A stretch of 51,224 nt of DNA, taken from positions 1-51,224 of the forward strand of contig JAAAIG010000193.1 of assembly GCA_015852425.1 (NCBI GenBank). The letters run 5' to 3'. Positions within the stretch are counted from its first letter, which is position 1. Each line of letters begins with the position of its first letter. Made by a program: the position numbers and the translations under genes. Shown piece after piece: positions 21,501 to 32,400 of the stretch. The notes below the pieces were generated by a model. The model ran no database searches, was not told the DNA's origin, and was given only the letters and a program-made list of their open reading frames with translations. The DNA comes from Gryganskiella cystojenkinii. Taxonomy: Eukaryota > Mortierellomycota > Mortierellomycetes > Mortierellales > Mortierellaceae.

Positions 21501-22944
21501 CTGGGGTGGAATTTTCGAAAAAAAAGAAAAAAAAAAATGACGCGCCCACGGTGTCATCATTTCCACTTGGTCCTTGGTCCCTTCTCGTTTCCACACCCCA
21601 TGCTCTTTTTTTTTTTGCAAATGCTCCTCCCCCCCTCCAAGCCTTGTTCATAATTTTCATCATTATCCCATCAAGGGAACAATAACTGATCTTCACACGC
21701 ACGCTAACATCATTTTGATAAAATATGCAATGCAAAGAAGCGAAATAAAAGGGGGAGAGAGAAGAAGAGGGACGTCATCGAGCTATTTTTTTTTTTCTTT
21801 TTCTGTTTTGGTTTCTTACCTGCTTGCAGAATTGGTGGTAATGACCCTCAAAGTCGAGATCGTTCACAAAAACTGGTATCGAACTATGGTTCAGTGCCAG
21901 TTCAGCCTTGATATCACCCCTGGTACGATCCGGCAACGTATCCGTCGCCATTCCCAGCGTACCGACCCAGATCCGTTTCGCGAGTTGACTCTTGATCGAA
22001 TTCACAGCATTATGGAGACCAATGTTCCCGCCGTTCGCCTTCTCGACCGTCCAGGACGCATCTGCAAAGACCTTGGCCGAGTCGATGGACATACGACGTT
22101 GTAGGGGTTGAGTGGTACTACTGGTGATGTGAATCGAGGGGTGCGGCTGGTGGTGAGCGTGATGATGATCTCCGGTACGGCTTCGAGGTTGATTCAAAAC
22201 AGGTCGGGGTGCCGCCGTGGGAAAGACGTTCTCCGTCTTGCTCTTCTCTGAAACTGGAGGAGCCAAGATCGAGGGTGGAGGGACAGCGTTCTGACCATGG
22301 AACGAACTTCTCTGAGGCAATCCCGGACGATCTTCTGCCTTTAACCGATCTGCTTTGTTACTGATCAGTTTTGGGATGGTGGTCACGGCTTCGATCCCGG
22401 CAGAGGAAGTTGCATTCCTGTAAAAGACTGGAGAAGAAGGCGGTGGTGCAACCAGGATGCTGGTTGGGGAGAGAGCCATATCGCGGGATGTACGACCAGA
22501 GGACGGAAAGGGTCTTGAAGGCTGTGGCGATTGAATCAATGTTGGGGTTTGGGGCTCATCTGACATGGCACCATTGGAGGTATCGACGGCGGCCAGGGGA
22601 TTAATCGAGGTGGCTGGTCGGTGATGGTGCGAAGAAGGCGATATGGGGAGGGCAGGATGGAGGAGACTCGTGCCCAAGGCGACGTGAGGACCCGAGGAGG
22701 TTGAAGTTGAAAAGTCTGCGACCCCAGCATTGCTGTTGGTGAGGTTGTCTGTGGTCGAATTGTTGTTGTAGTTCGCGACAGGGGCGCAGGTAGCGTTCTT
22801 GAGGGCAGCGTTGGTACGGAAACGACCGTCTTTCTCACGCGCGGGGACCTGGAAGGAGATGGTCTCGGGCAGGAGAAAAGTGGCAACGAGGAGTCGTCCG
22901 CTTGTGATAAGCGCAGGGTTTGCGGTATTATTATCAGCGACCAT
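18505..22944 (-). CDS. TPS2: Trehalose-6-phosphate synthase/phosphatase (TPS2-like)
   Basis: Seven exons, 22944-21820, 21191-21050, 20885-20760, 20612-20248, 20116-19548, 19432-19229 and 19117-18505, give 1047 aa. An N-terminal extension of about 300 residues is Ser/Thr/Pro-rich. The GT20 domain follows, with [32 protein letters not shown] and [10 protein letters not shown]. The C-terminal HAD phosphatase keeps its nucleophile motif DYDGTLLPY at about 780 and [10 protein letters not shown] at 985-994, so trehalose-6-phosphate phosphatase activity is likely. The usual N-terminal glycine loop of active synthases is not recognisable, so the GT20 part may be structural, as in yeast Tps2. TPS3/TSL1-type regulators lack the HAD motif, which argues against that alternative. 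The ATG at 22944 was chosen because everything upstream in frame is low-complexity pyrimidine-tract translation. Confidence 0.92.
20120..20144. repeat. (GAAA)6 microsatellite in a TPS2 intron
   Basis: Six GAAA units on the plus strand lie just beyond the 3' splice site of intron 4 of the trehalose gene. In the transcript they form its polypyrimidine tract. Confidence 0.8.
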
Positions 22945-23979
22945 ATGTGAAGAGGAAAGGGGGGGGGAAAGGAGGGAAGGAGGGATGGATATAGTAGAGT
23001 AGGAGGGGTGTGAGAGGGGGAACTGTGGGAATGAAGAAGAAAAGAAAGAGAAAGAAAGAAGAACGAAATGAATGAATGCCTGGTAAAATGTGAATGCATT
23101 GGCCAACATTCATTCAAAAAAGCCAGCAGTGAGGTCATTGTTTTTCGAGATAAAGAGGTTATGTGCTGAAATTAAATTACAGTTTGCAGTTAGAGAGGAA
23201 TGAATGATTTGATGATCCGTTCGATTGTCGATCCAACACCTTGTTTGGAAACACTAGGACATGACGAAACACGCGTCGTTCATGAACTCTAGACAACTGC
23301 GTTTCAGCAAATCCTTTTTCTCCCTAGGGAGAACGACTTTTCAATGCTCACCATAGGGAAATCAAGATAAGGTATGGGAGAAACAGACAACGCCGTTTTT
23401 AGGCATCTTGCTGGAGAAGGACAACGAAAGGAATTGCAGGGCTTGTTGGGGTGGTGGGAAAAAAAAAGGTCGTTGATCAACAAAACGCGAGGCACAACCC
23501 CCCAGCAGAAAGAGAAAAAACAAGACGGGTATTTTTTACCAGCAGCAGAAGGAGGGAGTGCAACAAGAATGGAAACTCAATTGCAAGCTAGCAAACAAAC
23601 AAAGAAAAGAAAAGATCGCGACCGCTTTTGGAAGACATTTCATTTCTTTACTCACCGTCACCGTGTGAGAGCACTTTTTTTCCCTTCAAGCCCAGTCCCT
23701 GCCTGTTCATTCGGTCCACTCCCACGTTGTTTTTGTATTTTTCTTGCGAGTGACCACTTTGCTCCCGTTGGTTCCTGCATCTTTTTGACTTTAACTCTTT
23801 ATCTTCATTATTCTTTGTCTCTTCTGCGCACTTCCCACTCTTCCTCCTGTCTTCTTCTTCCTCTCCCCTCATTCACATCTCTTTCTGTCTTTCTTTCTCT
23901 CTTCCCTCTTTCTTCTTCCATTCCTAACTCTCTTTACTCACATCCACTTTGCTCTCATTCCATTCCCATTCCCTTCAAC
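22945..23979. promoter_or_regulatory. Divergent promoter region, TPS2-like and M24 peptidase
   Basis: This 1035-bp region serves two divergent genes. Next to the trehalose ATG is a purine-rich plus-strand tract containing AGGGG pentamers (around 22958, and at 23004-23008 and 23015-23019), which match the yeast stress-response element core. Function is only an inference, because the tract is G-rich overall. The side next to the peptidase (23640-23979) is strongly CT-rich, typical of a fungal leader. Confidence 0.4.
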
Positions 23980-26044
23980 ATGCTCGCCAGAACCGGTCTC
24001 AAATACCCTTCCAAGCTCCACTGCGAAAAGGTCGCCTCGTTCCTCTCGGAAAAGTCCCGCCATCAGGCTATCCTCCTCGCCAAAGGCACCACAGTCCAGA
24101 ACCGTGACAATACGGACACCGAACTCGAGTTTCGTCAAGAGAGCAACTTTTTGTACCTAACCGGTGTTCAAGAGGCCGAGTTTTATCTCGTCTATGACAT
24201 GCACCGCAAGATCTCTTACCTGATCGCACCTGATCTTAACCCGATCAAGGCTATCTGGAAGGGTCCCGATACCTCGGACAAGGAACTTTTGAAGAAATAT
24301 GATGTCGATCGGATCGTCCGGTACTCGGGTCTGTTGGAACTCTTGCAAGAGTTGAAACCCAGACAGATTCATGGATTAAATCAACCCGAGAAGGGCCATA
24401 CCACAGAGGGACTAGAACACTTTATTGCCCAACGTCTCGTTCGTCCTCGCAAGAACAAGAACAAGGATGTGACCTCGACGACGTTCTCTTGCTTGAAGTC
24501 CCCCAAGGATCAGCATCGTCATGATCGATGCAAGGGCCACTGGCATAGACCTCAACACGACCATGGACCCTATGGTGATCACCACGGACATCGCAACGGA
24601 CATCATCGTCATCATCACCATCACCATCACCACCATCATAACGAACATCACGACCATCACCACAAGAAGCATCGACATGACAAGGACGACGACGAACCCG
24701 AGGAAGAGGAAACAACTTTGTTTGAGGCCCTGATCCTGGCCCGTGTCAACAAGTCGCCCATCGAAATTGCCCTCTCCCGAGAATCGACCCGGATCACCTC
24801 GGATGCTCATCGATTGGTCATGAAATCTGCTCGTGCAGGCATGTTTGAGTACCAGCTCGAGGCCCTTTTCCGGTACGAGACTGCTCGTCAGGGTGCTAAG
24901 GCCCAGGCATATCTGCCCATTGTCGGCGCTGGTGTCAACGGCGCTTATTTGCATTATACCCGGAACGATACCCAGATCAAGCAAGAGGACTTGATCTTGA
25001 TCGATGCTGCCTGTGAAGCCGATGGTTATGGATCAGACGTAACCCGTACTTTCCCTGTCAGTGGAAAATTCAGTCCCGAGCAGGCGACCATCTACAACAT
25101 TGTCCTCGACATGCAAAACGTAAGAATGCTGCGGGGGAGATATTTTTTTGGATTTTTTTTCGAATTTGTGAATGAGCAATTTCCTTTCAAGGTCATATGA
25201 TTGCGAACCTTGTGGAACTAATGGCGCCACTCTTTCTTCGTATCTGCTCTCCCTTTCTGCATAGTCTGTGATACGTTCCATGGCTCAGGGAATTGAATGG
25301 AGTGCCATGAACCGCTTGGCTCAAAAGATTGGTATCCGCGGACTGAAGCAGGCCGGTATCCTTGTCGGAGACGAGACCGATCTAGTTGAAAGCGACATTA
25401 TCCGTGTCTTTTTCCCACACGGATTGGGCCACCTTTTGGGCTTGAACGTTCACGATGACGGTTTGGGCCTTGTGGTCCAAAAGCCTCCCAAGTTTACCTC
25501 CCCTGTCGAGTTCCACTCTGTCCAAGCCAGCAATGACGCCTCCTCGGTTTTGCCACCACCCTCGAGCCGTCGTCACCAGGCCCTCGGCGTCTCGACTTAT
25601 GCTACCCCATCGACCAAGCTCGAGCCCGGAATGCTCTTGACGGTTGAGCCTGGTATCTACTTTAACCCTGCTCAGGTCCGATACGCACTCCAGGATCCAT
25701 TCCTGTCCGTTTACTTGGATGAAGAGGTTTTGGACCGTTTCATGTCTGTGGGCGGTGTTCGTATCGAGGACGTAGTCTTGATCTTGCCCGACGGTACTGT
25801 CGATAACATTACCACTGCTCCAAAGGACCCTTGTGAGATCGAAGCTATTGTTCAGCAGGGTCAACGGGAATACAAGGATATGTGTGAGCGTGACTTGGTT
25901 CCCGAGTTGGCCTCGACTGACAAGAATGGCAAGAAGCAGCAAATCCAGGTGGATGAGGAAGAAAATGCGGCTCCTGTCCAGAACAAAAAGAAGCGGGTCG
26001 GCGTCTTCAAGAAATTGATCCGCGCGATCCGTCGTCTCTTCTAG
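23980..26044 (+). CDS. Xaa-Pro dipeptidase/aminopeptidase (peptidase M24B, prolidase-like) with His-rich insert
   Basis: Two exons, 23980-25119 and 25265-26044, give 639 aa. The N-terminal aminopeptidase-P-type domain (about 1-165) is followed by a His/Asp-rich insert at about 173-245 with ten consecutive His codons at 24610-24639. The pita-bread M24 catalytic domain comes next. The metal ligands are all visible: Asp in LILIDAACEADG and in GYGSDVTRT, His in FFPHGLGHLLGLNVHD, Glu in TVEPGIYF and Glu in VRIEDVVL. Such enzymes release N-terminal residues next to proline using Mn or Zn. The C-terminus is basic and hydrophobic (KKLIRAIRRLF). Family prolidases are about 450-500 aa; the insert and a Ser/Pro loop near 460-480 account for the extra length. 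The in-frame region 23374-23979 is CT-tract translation and was left out. Confidence 0.92.
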
Positions 26045-26159
26045 GCAAGGGACAATCGCTTCGGTTTGATTGAACGATTACATTGACGCGAATAATAACC
26101 ATATTTCCGTAGTACCATGATAGCAGCCAAACTAAGCACAGCATAATACCCTTTCAGTT

Positions 26160-27370
26160 ATTGACTATGAGTAATAATACCATATTATCATAAATACTTT
26201 TGACCATTAATTTGATGATGTATGCTCTGTATGCAAGATATGGGTTGGACTCTGCTATGGCAAGGGCAAAGGCAAAGATGTGCGATGCTGCCATTGGCCT
26301 GTTATCACATCATGGGAAACGCCCAGGTTGTCACGGATGTTGTTGTTGATATCAATAGCCCCTTTTGCCCTTGCATACTCGACCACAACAGAAAGAAGCT
26401 GGAAAGATTCCACAATCCTGATGCCTTCCTTGTTGTACTGTACTCAGTTGACCCATTCTGCCTGATCTGTCGTTCCTGCAGTGGTAACGACACATTGCGG
26501 CTTTTTGTCTCGCTGAGCAACTAGGAGAATTGGGTAGAGGGTTGTGTCATTGTTGAGAAAAAACTTGGCCTGGTAGGTTTTGATCGAGCCTAGCTGCCCT
26601 GGAAAAGTGGAGATGATGTCCTTTTGCATGTTGGTAGGCCAGTGGGCATGCATGACGGAATAAAATCCTTGAGTCATCAAGGCCTTGACTGCTGCTGATG
26701 ATCCGAACCATAAGTCTGCAGATACTGTCCTCGTGGTCCCATTCCATGGTTTCAAGAAGCGCAGCATTGTCCCAACAGTCTTCCCGAGGTCGCCAAACTG
26801 CTGAAGATCGACATTCTTGTCCATGGAAAGATCGAGTCGCAGCAGAAGGTTGGTAGAGGGATCAGCGAGGGTTTTGTACTCCTGCCCAACCGAGTGTGGT
26901 TTCAAAGGCATGATCTTGATAGCCTGCTTGCTGTTCTCCCCAAACCGCTTCCCCTGCCACTGGTTCATCGACTCATCGATGGTAGGCCGACCACTTGGCT
27001 CAATAATATCGGCCAGGTTCTTGTTGTATGCTGTCCAAAAAGGTTAGAAAATATCATATCGAGTCGCATCTGTGCCAAAGGTGAAGCAGATGAAAATGTC
27101 CTTGAACCGGGACTCGGTCACGAAGCGGTTTAACTGGTCGGACACATCAAACGGGATAGGAAAGTTATTGTCACGAACGAGTTCTTTGCGTCGAAGGGGG
27201 CAGCACATGGAAAGCCAAAGTGCAATCCCACACATGAATTCATCGGAGTCGAGAACTGGACATGACCGAGGATGATGCTTTGCAAGTAGCTTGGTATTGA
27301 TAGCTGGCATCATCGTAGTCTACTCCTGCGGCAAGAACGCGACAAAGAGCTCACCACGCGATGACAAACC
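26160..27370 (-). mobile_element. Decayed piggyBac-type transposase (DDE_Tnp_1_7)
   Basis: One minus-strand reading frame covers about 27370-26255. It carries the piggyBac signature PSGRPTIDESMNQWQGKR, then a LWFGSS block (first catalytic Asp region), RDKKPQCVVTTAG (second) and GAIDINNNIRDN (third). The frame is interrupted by stops at 27322-27320 (TAG), 27046-27044 (TAA) and 26446-26444 (TGA), all in the same frame. Near 26285 the similarity moves to another frame, where the FAFALAIAESNPYLAYRAY block of the family continues to about 26200. So three nonsense changes and one frameshift have accumulated and the copy is dead. Terminal inverted repeats and flanking TTAA duplications were not identified with confidence, so the boundaries are those of the coding similarity. 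Confidence 0.85.
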
Positions 27371-27771
27371 TAAATATGGATTTTGGAATCGGCCCTTTTC
27401 TGGAAACCGACGACAGCAGGCAGGCGATGCAAAGATGAACTTCATACTGCCACCAAGGAGTTCTTTTGGAGACGAATGAACGAAGTGCTGTACGCATAGG
27501 AAATTGAAAAAATGCAGGCGGCTGAAGCAGTCGGAGAGACAAAAATAAGCACTTAAGGCGACTGACAGAGAAACAAACGTTAAGCCAGTCGAGGCGACTG
27601 GTGACAGAAAACAGAGAGACAGACAACAAAAAATAAAGGCCAGAGAGTGGTTCAAGATGCGATCACTGCCACGTGAGCTTTTGGGTCGATGCGAGTGACT
27701 CTATCCTTTCTTTTTCTTTCCTTTTTCTTTGGTTGCGCTTTCAACAGACCAACATTCTGACCACTCTTCTA

Positions 27772-28002
27772 ATGTCCTCCCCTTTGTCAGACAGCAGCCC
27801 CAACTGCGACACCGATGGCTTCCAGGAAATCAACAGCGACAATTGTCCTTTAAGTCCATTCTCTGAAAATGACAACGCCCCATCTCCCGAGGCCAGTACG
27901 ACCATGGACAAAGGAAAAGATGCGCGCCCTCGCCATGCCCGTCTTTTGTCAATCGCAGAAGCTTTTTGCTGTGCACCTCAGCAGCCTATCGGGGCTACTT
28001 AA
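27772..28002 (+). CDS. Small hypothetical protein
   Basis: An ATG-started ORF encodes 76 aa, Ser/Pro/Asp-rich and disordered at first, then a short basic part (RPRHARLLSIAEAFCC). A CT-rich leader precedes the ATG, which supports a real transcript. No homology is recognised. It may be the first exon of a longer gene, but no convincing donor was found. It lies just outside the piggyBac relic. Confidence 0.3.
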   Translation: MSSPLSDSSPNCDTDGFQEINSDNCPLSPFSENDNAPSPEASTTMDKGKDARPRHARLLSIAEAFCCAPQQPIGAT

Positions 28003-28391
28003 ATCGACACTCTCATCCTGTCTCCGCTAGTTTACAACCTTGGAACGTTGCCCTCAGAAAGAATGGATCTAACGAAAAGGCCCTGCACCTGATAAGGGCA
28101 CACGGCTTGGAACCTATCGTTGTACCATGTCTACAACTTTATGGCATCGGAGTGTCGCTATCACGAACGGGCACACAGTGGAAGTGGAAGTGAGGGAAGG
28201 GCAGTAATAAGAGGACAGTATGCCTTATTATAATCATGAGTTGCAGACTGGGGCTCTATGATAGGGGGTTAATACAGGAAAGACAAACGGGTACAGCACA
28301 GGTTATTCATAAGAGGAAAGATATCGTTACAACGACTTCGTCGTTGGAGAAAGAACAAGATAGAAAGGACAAAGGAACAAAACAGAACGAG
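28003..28391. other. Gap between the two small hypothetical genes
   Basis: There are 389 bp without a supportable gene. Short ORFs are present in other frames, including one at 27966-28193, but none has a motif or fits splicing to a neighbour. Confidence 0.35.
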
Positions 28392-28917
28392 ATGGACAAC
28401 ACCATGACTACCTATGTTCAAGGCAACGATAACCCCTCTATCTCCTGTTCACCAGACAAGTTTAAGAATGGGCCACAGATCGCGTCCAGTTTTTCCCCTG
28501 CACGTAGTTCCTCGTCTACCTTTGGACTGTCGTCTACAACTGGCTCCTCATCTGCATCCGCTCCTTCTAAATCTGGTACCTCGGTCCTATCAGGTCCTTT
28601 GATTTGGGCTGGGTCTACACCTCAACCTGCAGAAAAAGTATGTTTGATGATACCGTTTTGATTCTTACTTACTATGATTTAAAGTAGTAGGAAATCTGCT
28701 TTTATTCAAGGGGCCGTGTCTTCTGGAAAAACAAATGAAAGCCGCGGAAGAGCAGATGGAAAAGGCAACGAGCGACGAGGAAAGAAAGATGCACAGTCAT
28801 CTAGTGCTCAATTTGAGAAACCTCGGATATATGCTGGATTTGGTCAATAGGGGTCCATATGCGCCTGTTCCTACTCATGTTGGAACGTCAGTGACACCAA
28901 AGAGAAAAAAACATTAG
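28392..28917 (+). CDS. Hypothetical protein, two exons
   Basis: Exons 28392-28637 and 28711-28917 are joined in phase 0 by a 73-bp intron (donor GTATGT, acceptor TTCAAG), giving 150 aa. The first exon is Ser/Thr-rich and disordered. The second is a charged amphipathic helix (KAAEEQMEKATSDEERKMH) followed by LVLNLRNLGYMLDLVNRG and a basic tail KRKKH. No family is recognised. The longer in-frame start at 28236 is possible but adds low-quality sequence. The clean splice and compositional change support a real gene. Confidence 0.5.
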
Positions 28918-29477
28918 CATCCTCTACCAATCCAAGGGCTTTCTGCTCAAATCGCAGTTCTTTTTGCAGCAACCACCACGAAATTCCTTTGTCCGCCCCA
29001 CTTCTGATTTCTGCGACCCATTTGGGGGAGGGGTGAATCAAGGAAGGAGAGGAGCCATGCTCATGTCCTCACTCGAACGATGCGCAGCCTATTGAGACAG
29101 GAGCGAATCCTGTGTCTGAAGTTCGATGATTTCTCCTCAGACAATGTGGACGTGCAAGCAAATTCTCCATGAACAGAGTTAATTATCCATGCAGCTCTGA
29201 ACTCTGTTTGGCTGTGTACTGCGCCCAAGCCTAATTGCCCAAGGTGCCGAGGTCCGCAGCGACGGATGTTTGAAGCTCAATGTAACGTTATATTTTGAAA
29301 CTTCGCGACACTGTTGTTTGCTGTTAAACTTGTTTGTAACTCGATTGAGTCGAATGAGTCAAAAAAAAAAAAGTCGACTTAAACTGCCATTCATTAATGA
29401 AATGAAGGAAGGAAGGAAGGAAGTGGGGTATGACTAAACAAAAGGAAGGATGGCGGAGAAACGCTCGACGTATGGTT
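28918..29477. other. Convergent intergenic region with GGAA microsatellite
   Basis: This 560-bp spacer lies between the 3' ends of the hypothetical gene and OSH3. It holds a (GGAA)5 repeat at about 29404-29423 and an A12 run at about 29361. No gene is seen. Confidence 0.5.
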
Positions 29478-32400
29478 TTACCATAATGAAATCTTCTCGT
29501 TCCACTCTCCGGTCTCACGAGCCTCCCAATAACCACCTTTGTAGACCCAAGTCTGTCCTTCGGGGTCCTCGGTCTGAGGGTCGAGTTTCTTTTCAAACCA
29601 CCGGGCCTGCCAAGCTTCTCCTCGGGTCTCCATCGCCTTTCTCAACTCGCGCTGTCGTTGTTCGACCCTGAGCTTCTCCTGATCAGCCTCTTCGACCTTG
29701 CCCCTTTCGAATAGTGACTGGTCCGGTCGGAATCTCGTATCGGTCTTGGGTAATTTCGCTTCAAGGCCTGGTGTGAGTTCGTTCAAATGGGTCGTAAACT
29801 GTGTAAAACCGTAGTACCGTTCGTGGTTGGGTGGTGGGTTATGACACTTCCAGAGTCGTTCCAGCTTGTTGGGTGCGACTTCTTCCATCAGGGATTCGGA
29901 CCATCGACCTTGCAGGGTTCGTTTTTTGGTGCCGTTCGCAGCCAGGACATGTCCGTGCAATTCGTGTTTGGTTCCAGAAAAGAAACTAGATTCCTTAAAG
30001 GTAAGAACGCAGGTTTCCTTGGTCGTGTGGTTGACGACCTTGAGATCCCCAGTGTGCTCAAGGTACTTGGTACCGGCCATGAGGTTCCTCATCCAAGTTG
30101 AGGGCTTGATGATCGTGTAGTGGTCCTTGTATTGGTGGAGGTAGATGTGGATCGTACCATTGGGCATAAGTTCCTATTCACGTAAATTATATAGGAATGA
30201 TTGAAACTGCGGGGTTAATACAATTGTTGAAAGAGAATCAATACGATCGTGTGCGAGCGATGAGAATCACACTAACCATGGATTTGCCCCAGAATTTGGT
30301 CTTGGCTCTTGAATCCATAGACAAACTCCATTTGTGGGTCGACTCTGCATGACAGGCCATAACAGGTGGGTAATGACTAACTTTTTCCGAGATGAACTTG
30401 AATCCCTTTTCGGGGCAGACATACTCAAATGTCTCGCCGTGAAGTGGGTTAAACGGTTTCCGTCCCGCACGCCATTGAGAGCCCGCATAGCCACTCACTG
30501 CAAAGGCCGCGACGTAGACCATTCGTTCCAAACTATCCGAGAGGCTTGCAGCCTTGTCAAGCAGTTCGCTATATTCCAATTCCTCACACAGTCGCTGAAG
30601 GACATTAATGGGTTCGTTCAATGAGACGGGCATGGCGACTGTGGAAAGGTCCTTGCCCACGTTCTTGCGCAGGATCGACAACAACGAGATATCCTCTCCA
30701 GAGACCGGCGCTGGCAACGTTGACCGACGCACGACAGGCCCTTCCTCCAAAGCAGATTTAATCTTCGCTGGTCGAGCTTCCTGTGGTGCTGGGTGGGACT
30801 CTCCATCGACAAACTCGTCCTCCTCATCGCTGGAATTATCATCGTTGTCATCATCGAATCCTGTGCCCTCGAGATCCGAAAGATCCTGAGAGGACATGTT
30901 GGCAGTCAAAACTCCTTCATCCATTGCATCATAAAACACGTCCGATGCCGTGTGAATAGAAGAGGTCATCGAGTTGCTGCGATCCGAGGTCATGGATGAT
31001 CGAGTGTGCGCAATAAAGGCCTCCTCCAACGCCAGCCTCGAGACTGCGGATCGCTCTCCGGTCGGTCGGTGGTGGTGGTGAAGGCTTGCCAGGGTTTCGT
31101 TCTCGGTCAAGAGTTGTCGGTACAGTTTCTCGTTTTGTTCCCATCGGCTCATCTCTGATCGCATGAGTTCAAAGGCTCGCTCGTTTTCGGTCTTGAGTTT
31201 GACAAAAGAGGCTTGGAGTTTTGACTGGACACTCTCCAAGGACAGCGTCGATGATGCAATGCTTCCATCGCTTGTAGCTATGGAAATAAAATCCCGAGTT
31301 AGCGTTTGTTCTAGCATTAACATCCATCGTTTACAAGGAGCTTAATAACGTAAAAAAAAAAAAAAAGGGGGGAGGGAGGCTTACTCCGCTGCAGAGATGG
31401 CAGACTGAACTTGCGCAACCTGAATTTGCTATCGTTGGAAGATTGACGTTCCCGACTAGGACTATCCTTGCTCCCAGAAGACTCTGTCTGAGAACGGATC
31501 GACTCAAGTTGATCCTTAATATCACGGAACCCTGCATCCATAGCCGACATGATCTCCTTGAGTTGGTCCAGATCTTTGTTTCCAGCGATCCAGCTGTCTC
31601 TTAAATGAGCCCGTTTCTGTGACGATGCTGCTGAGGCTGCGGCTGAGGCTGCGGCTTCCCCGCGGAGGGTCATCCGATGCACCGAGTCCTGGACGGCCTT
31701 GTTTTCAGCCACTTTGAACTCTTTAATGATCAAGGTCCAGGTTCGGTAATCGTCCTTGGTCAAGGCCTTGAGATGATAGACCATGGTCCCGGAATCGATA
31801 TGGATCATGTTGGAGGCCTGACTGACCGTGACCGTTGACAAGACCAGATGCACCTTTCCTCGACAAGGTCCATTCTGGAACTTTGAATAGGACAAGATGC
31901 CATTGTCGATCTGGAACCACCGTTTCGCCCAACCTATTGAACATTTGAGAGAGAGAAGAGTTTCAAAGAAAAAATGAAAAAAGAGCACACAAAGAGACAC
32001 TTTGTGTTAGGGTTCAGGTCGGGACGCAACTTTATCTGGCTTTTTTTTCTCCAAAGGCGTTGGAGAAGCAAAAAAGAAACGCGAGCGTAGTTGAGAGCCC
32101 CTGCTCTTTGCGTTTGTTTTTTCTACTTCTCCCATGAATCACCCCACAAACAAACAGCACATGTTTTGGCTCTCCCTCTCGCTTCATTTCGCCCTCTTTT
32201 TTTAATTTCTCCCTCTTACGATCGAAATCGAATGTTGCATGTCTGTGGGGCACAAAGAGAGTCGATCTGTGCTTTTCTTCTAGCCGGACTAGAAATATGC
32301 CTCCTGTTGGTCTGGATTGCAAAGTCGCCTGGCTCTGTCTGCTTATCTGCAACATGTGCAAATTCGGAATTTTTACGCCCACCCTGCTTTACTGTGGACC

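Noticed and set aside
23374..23979. N-terminal extension of the M24 peptidase by about 200 residues
   Set aside because: The added sequence is a translated CT-rich leader; the family N-terminus begins just after the ATG at 23980.
24412..24984. Antisense ORF opposite the His-rich insert, rich in Val/Met
   Set aside because: It is the mirror of the CAT/CAC codon run and has no independent support.
26207..26210. TTAA near the 3' end of the piggyBac relic as a target-site duplication
   Set aside because: No matching TTAA with a terminal repeat was found at the other side, and TTAA is frequent in this AT-rich spacer.
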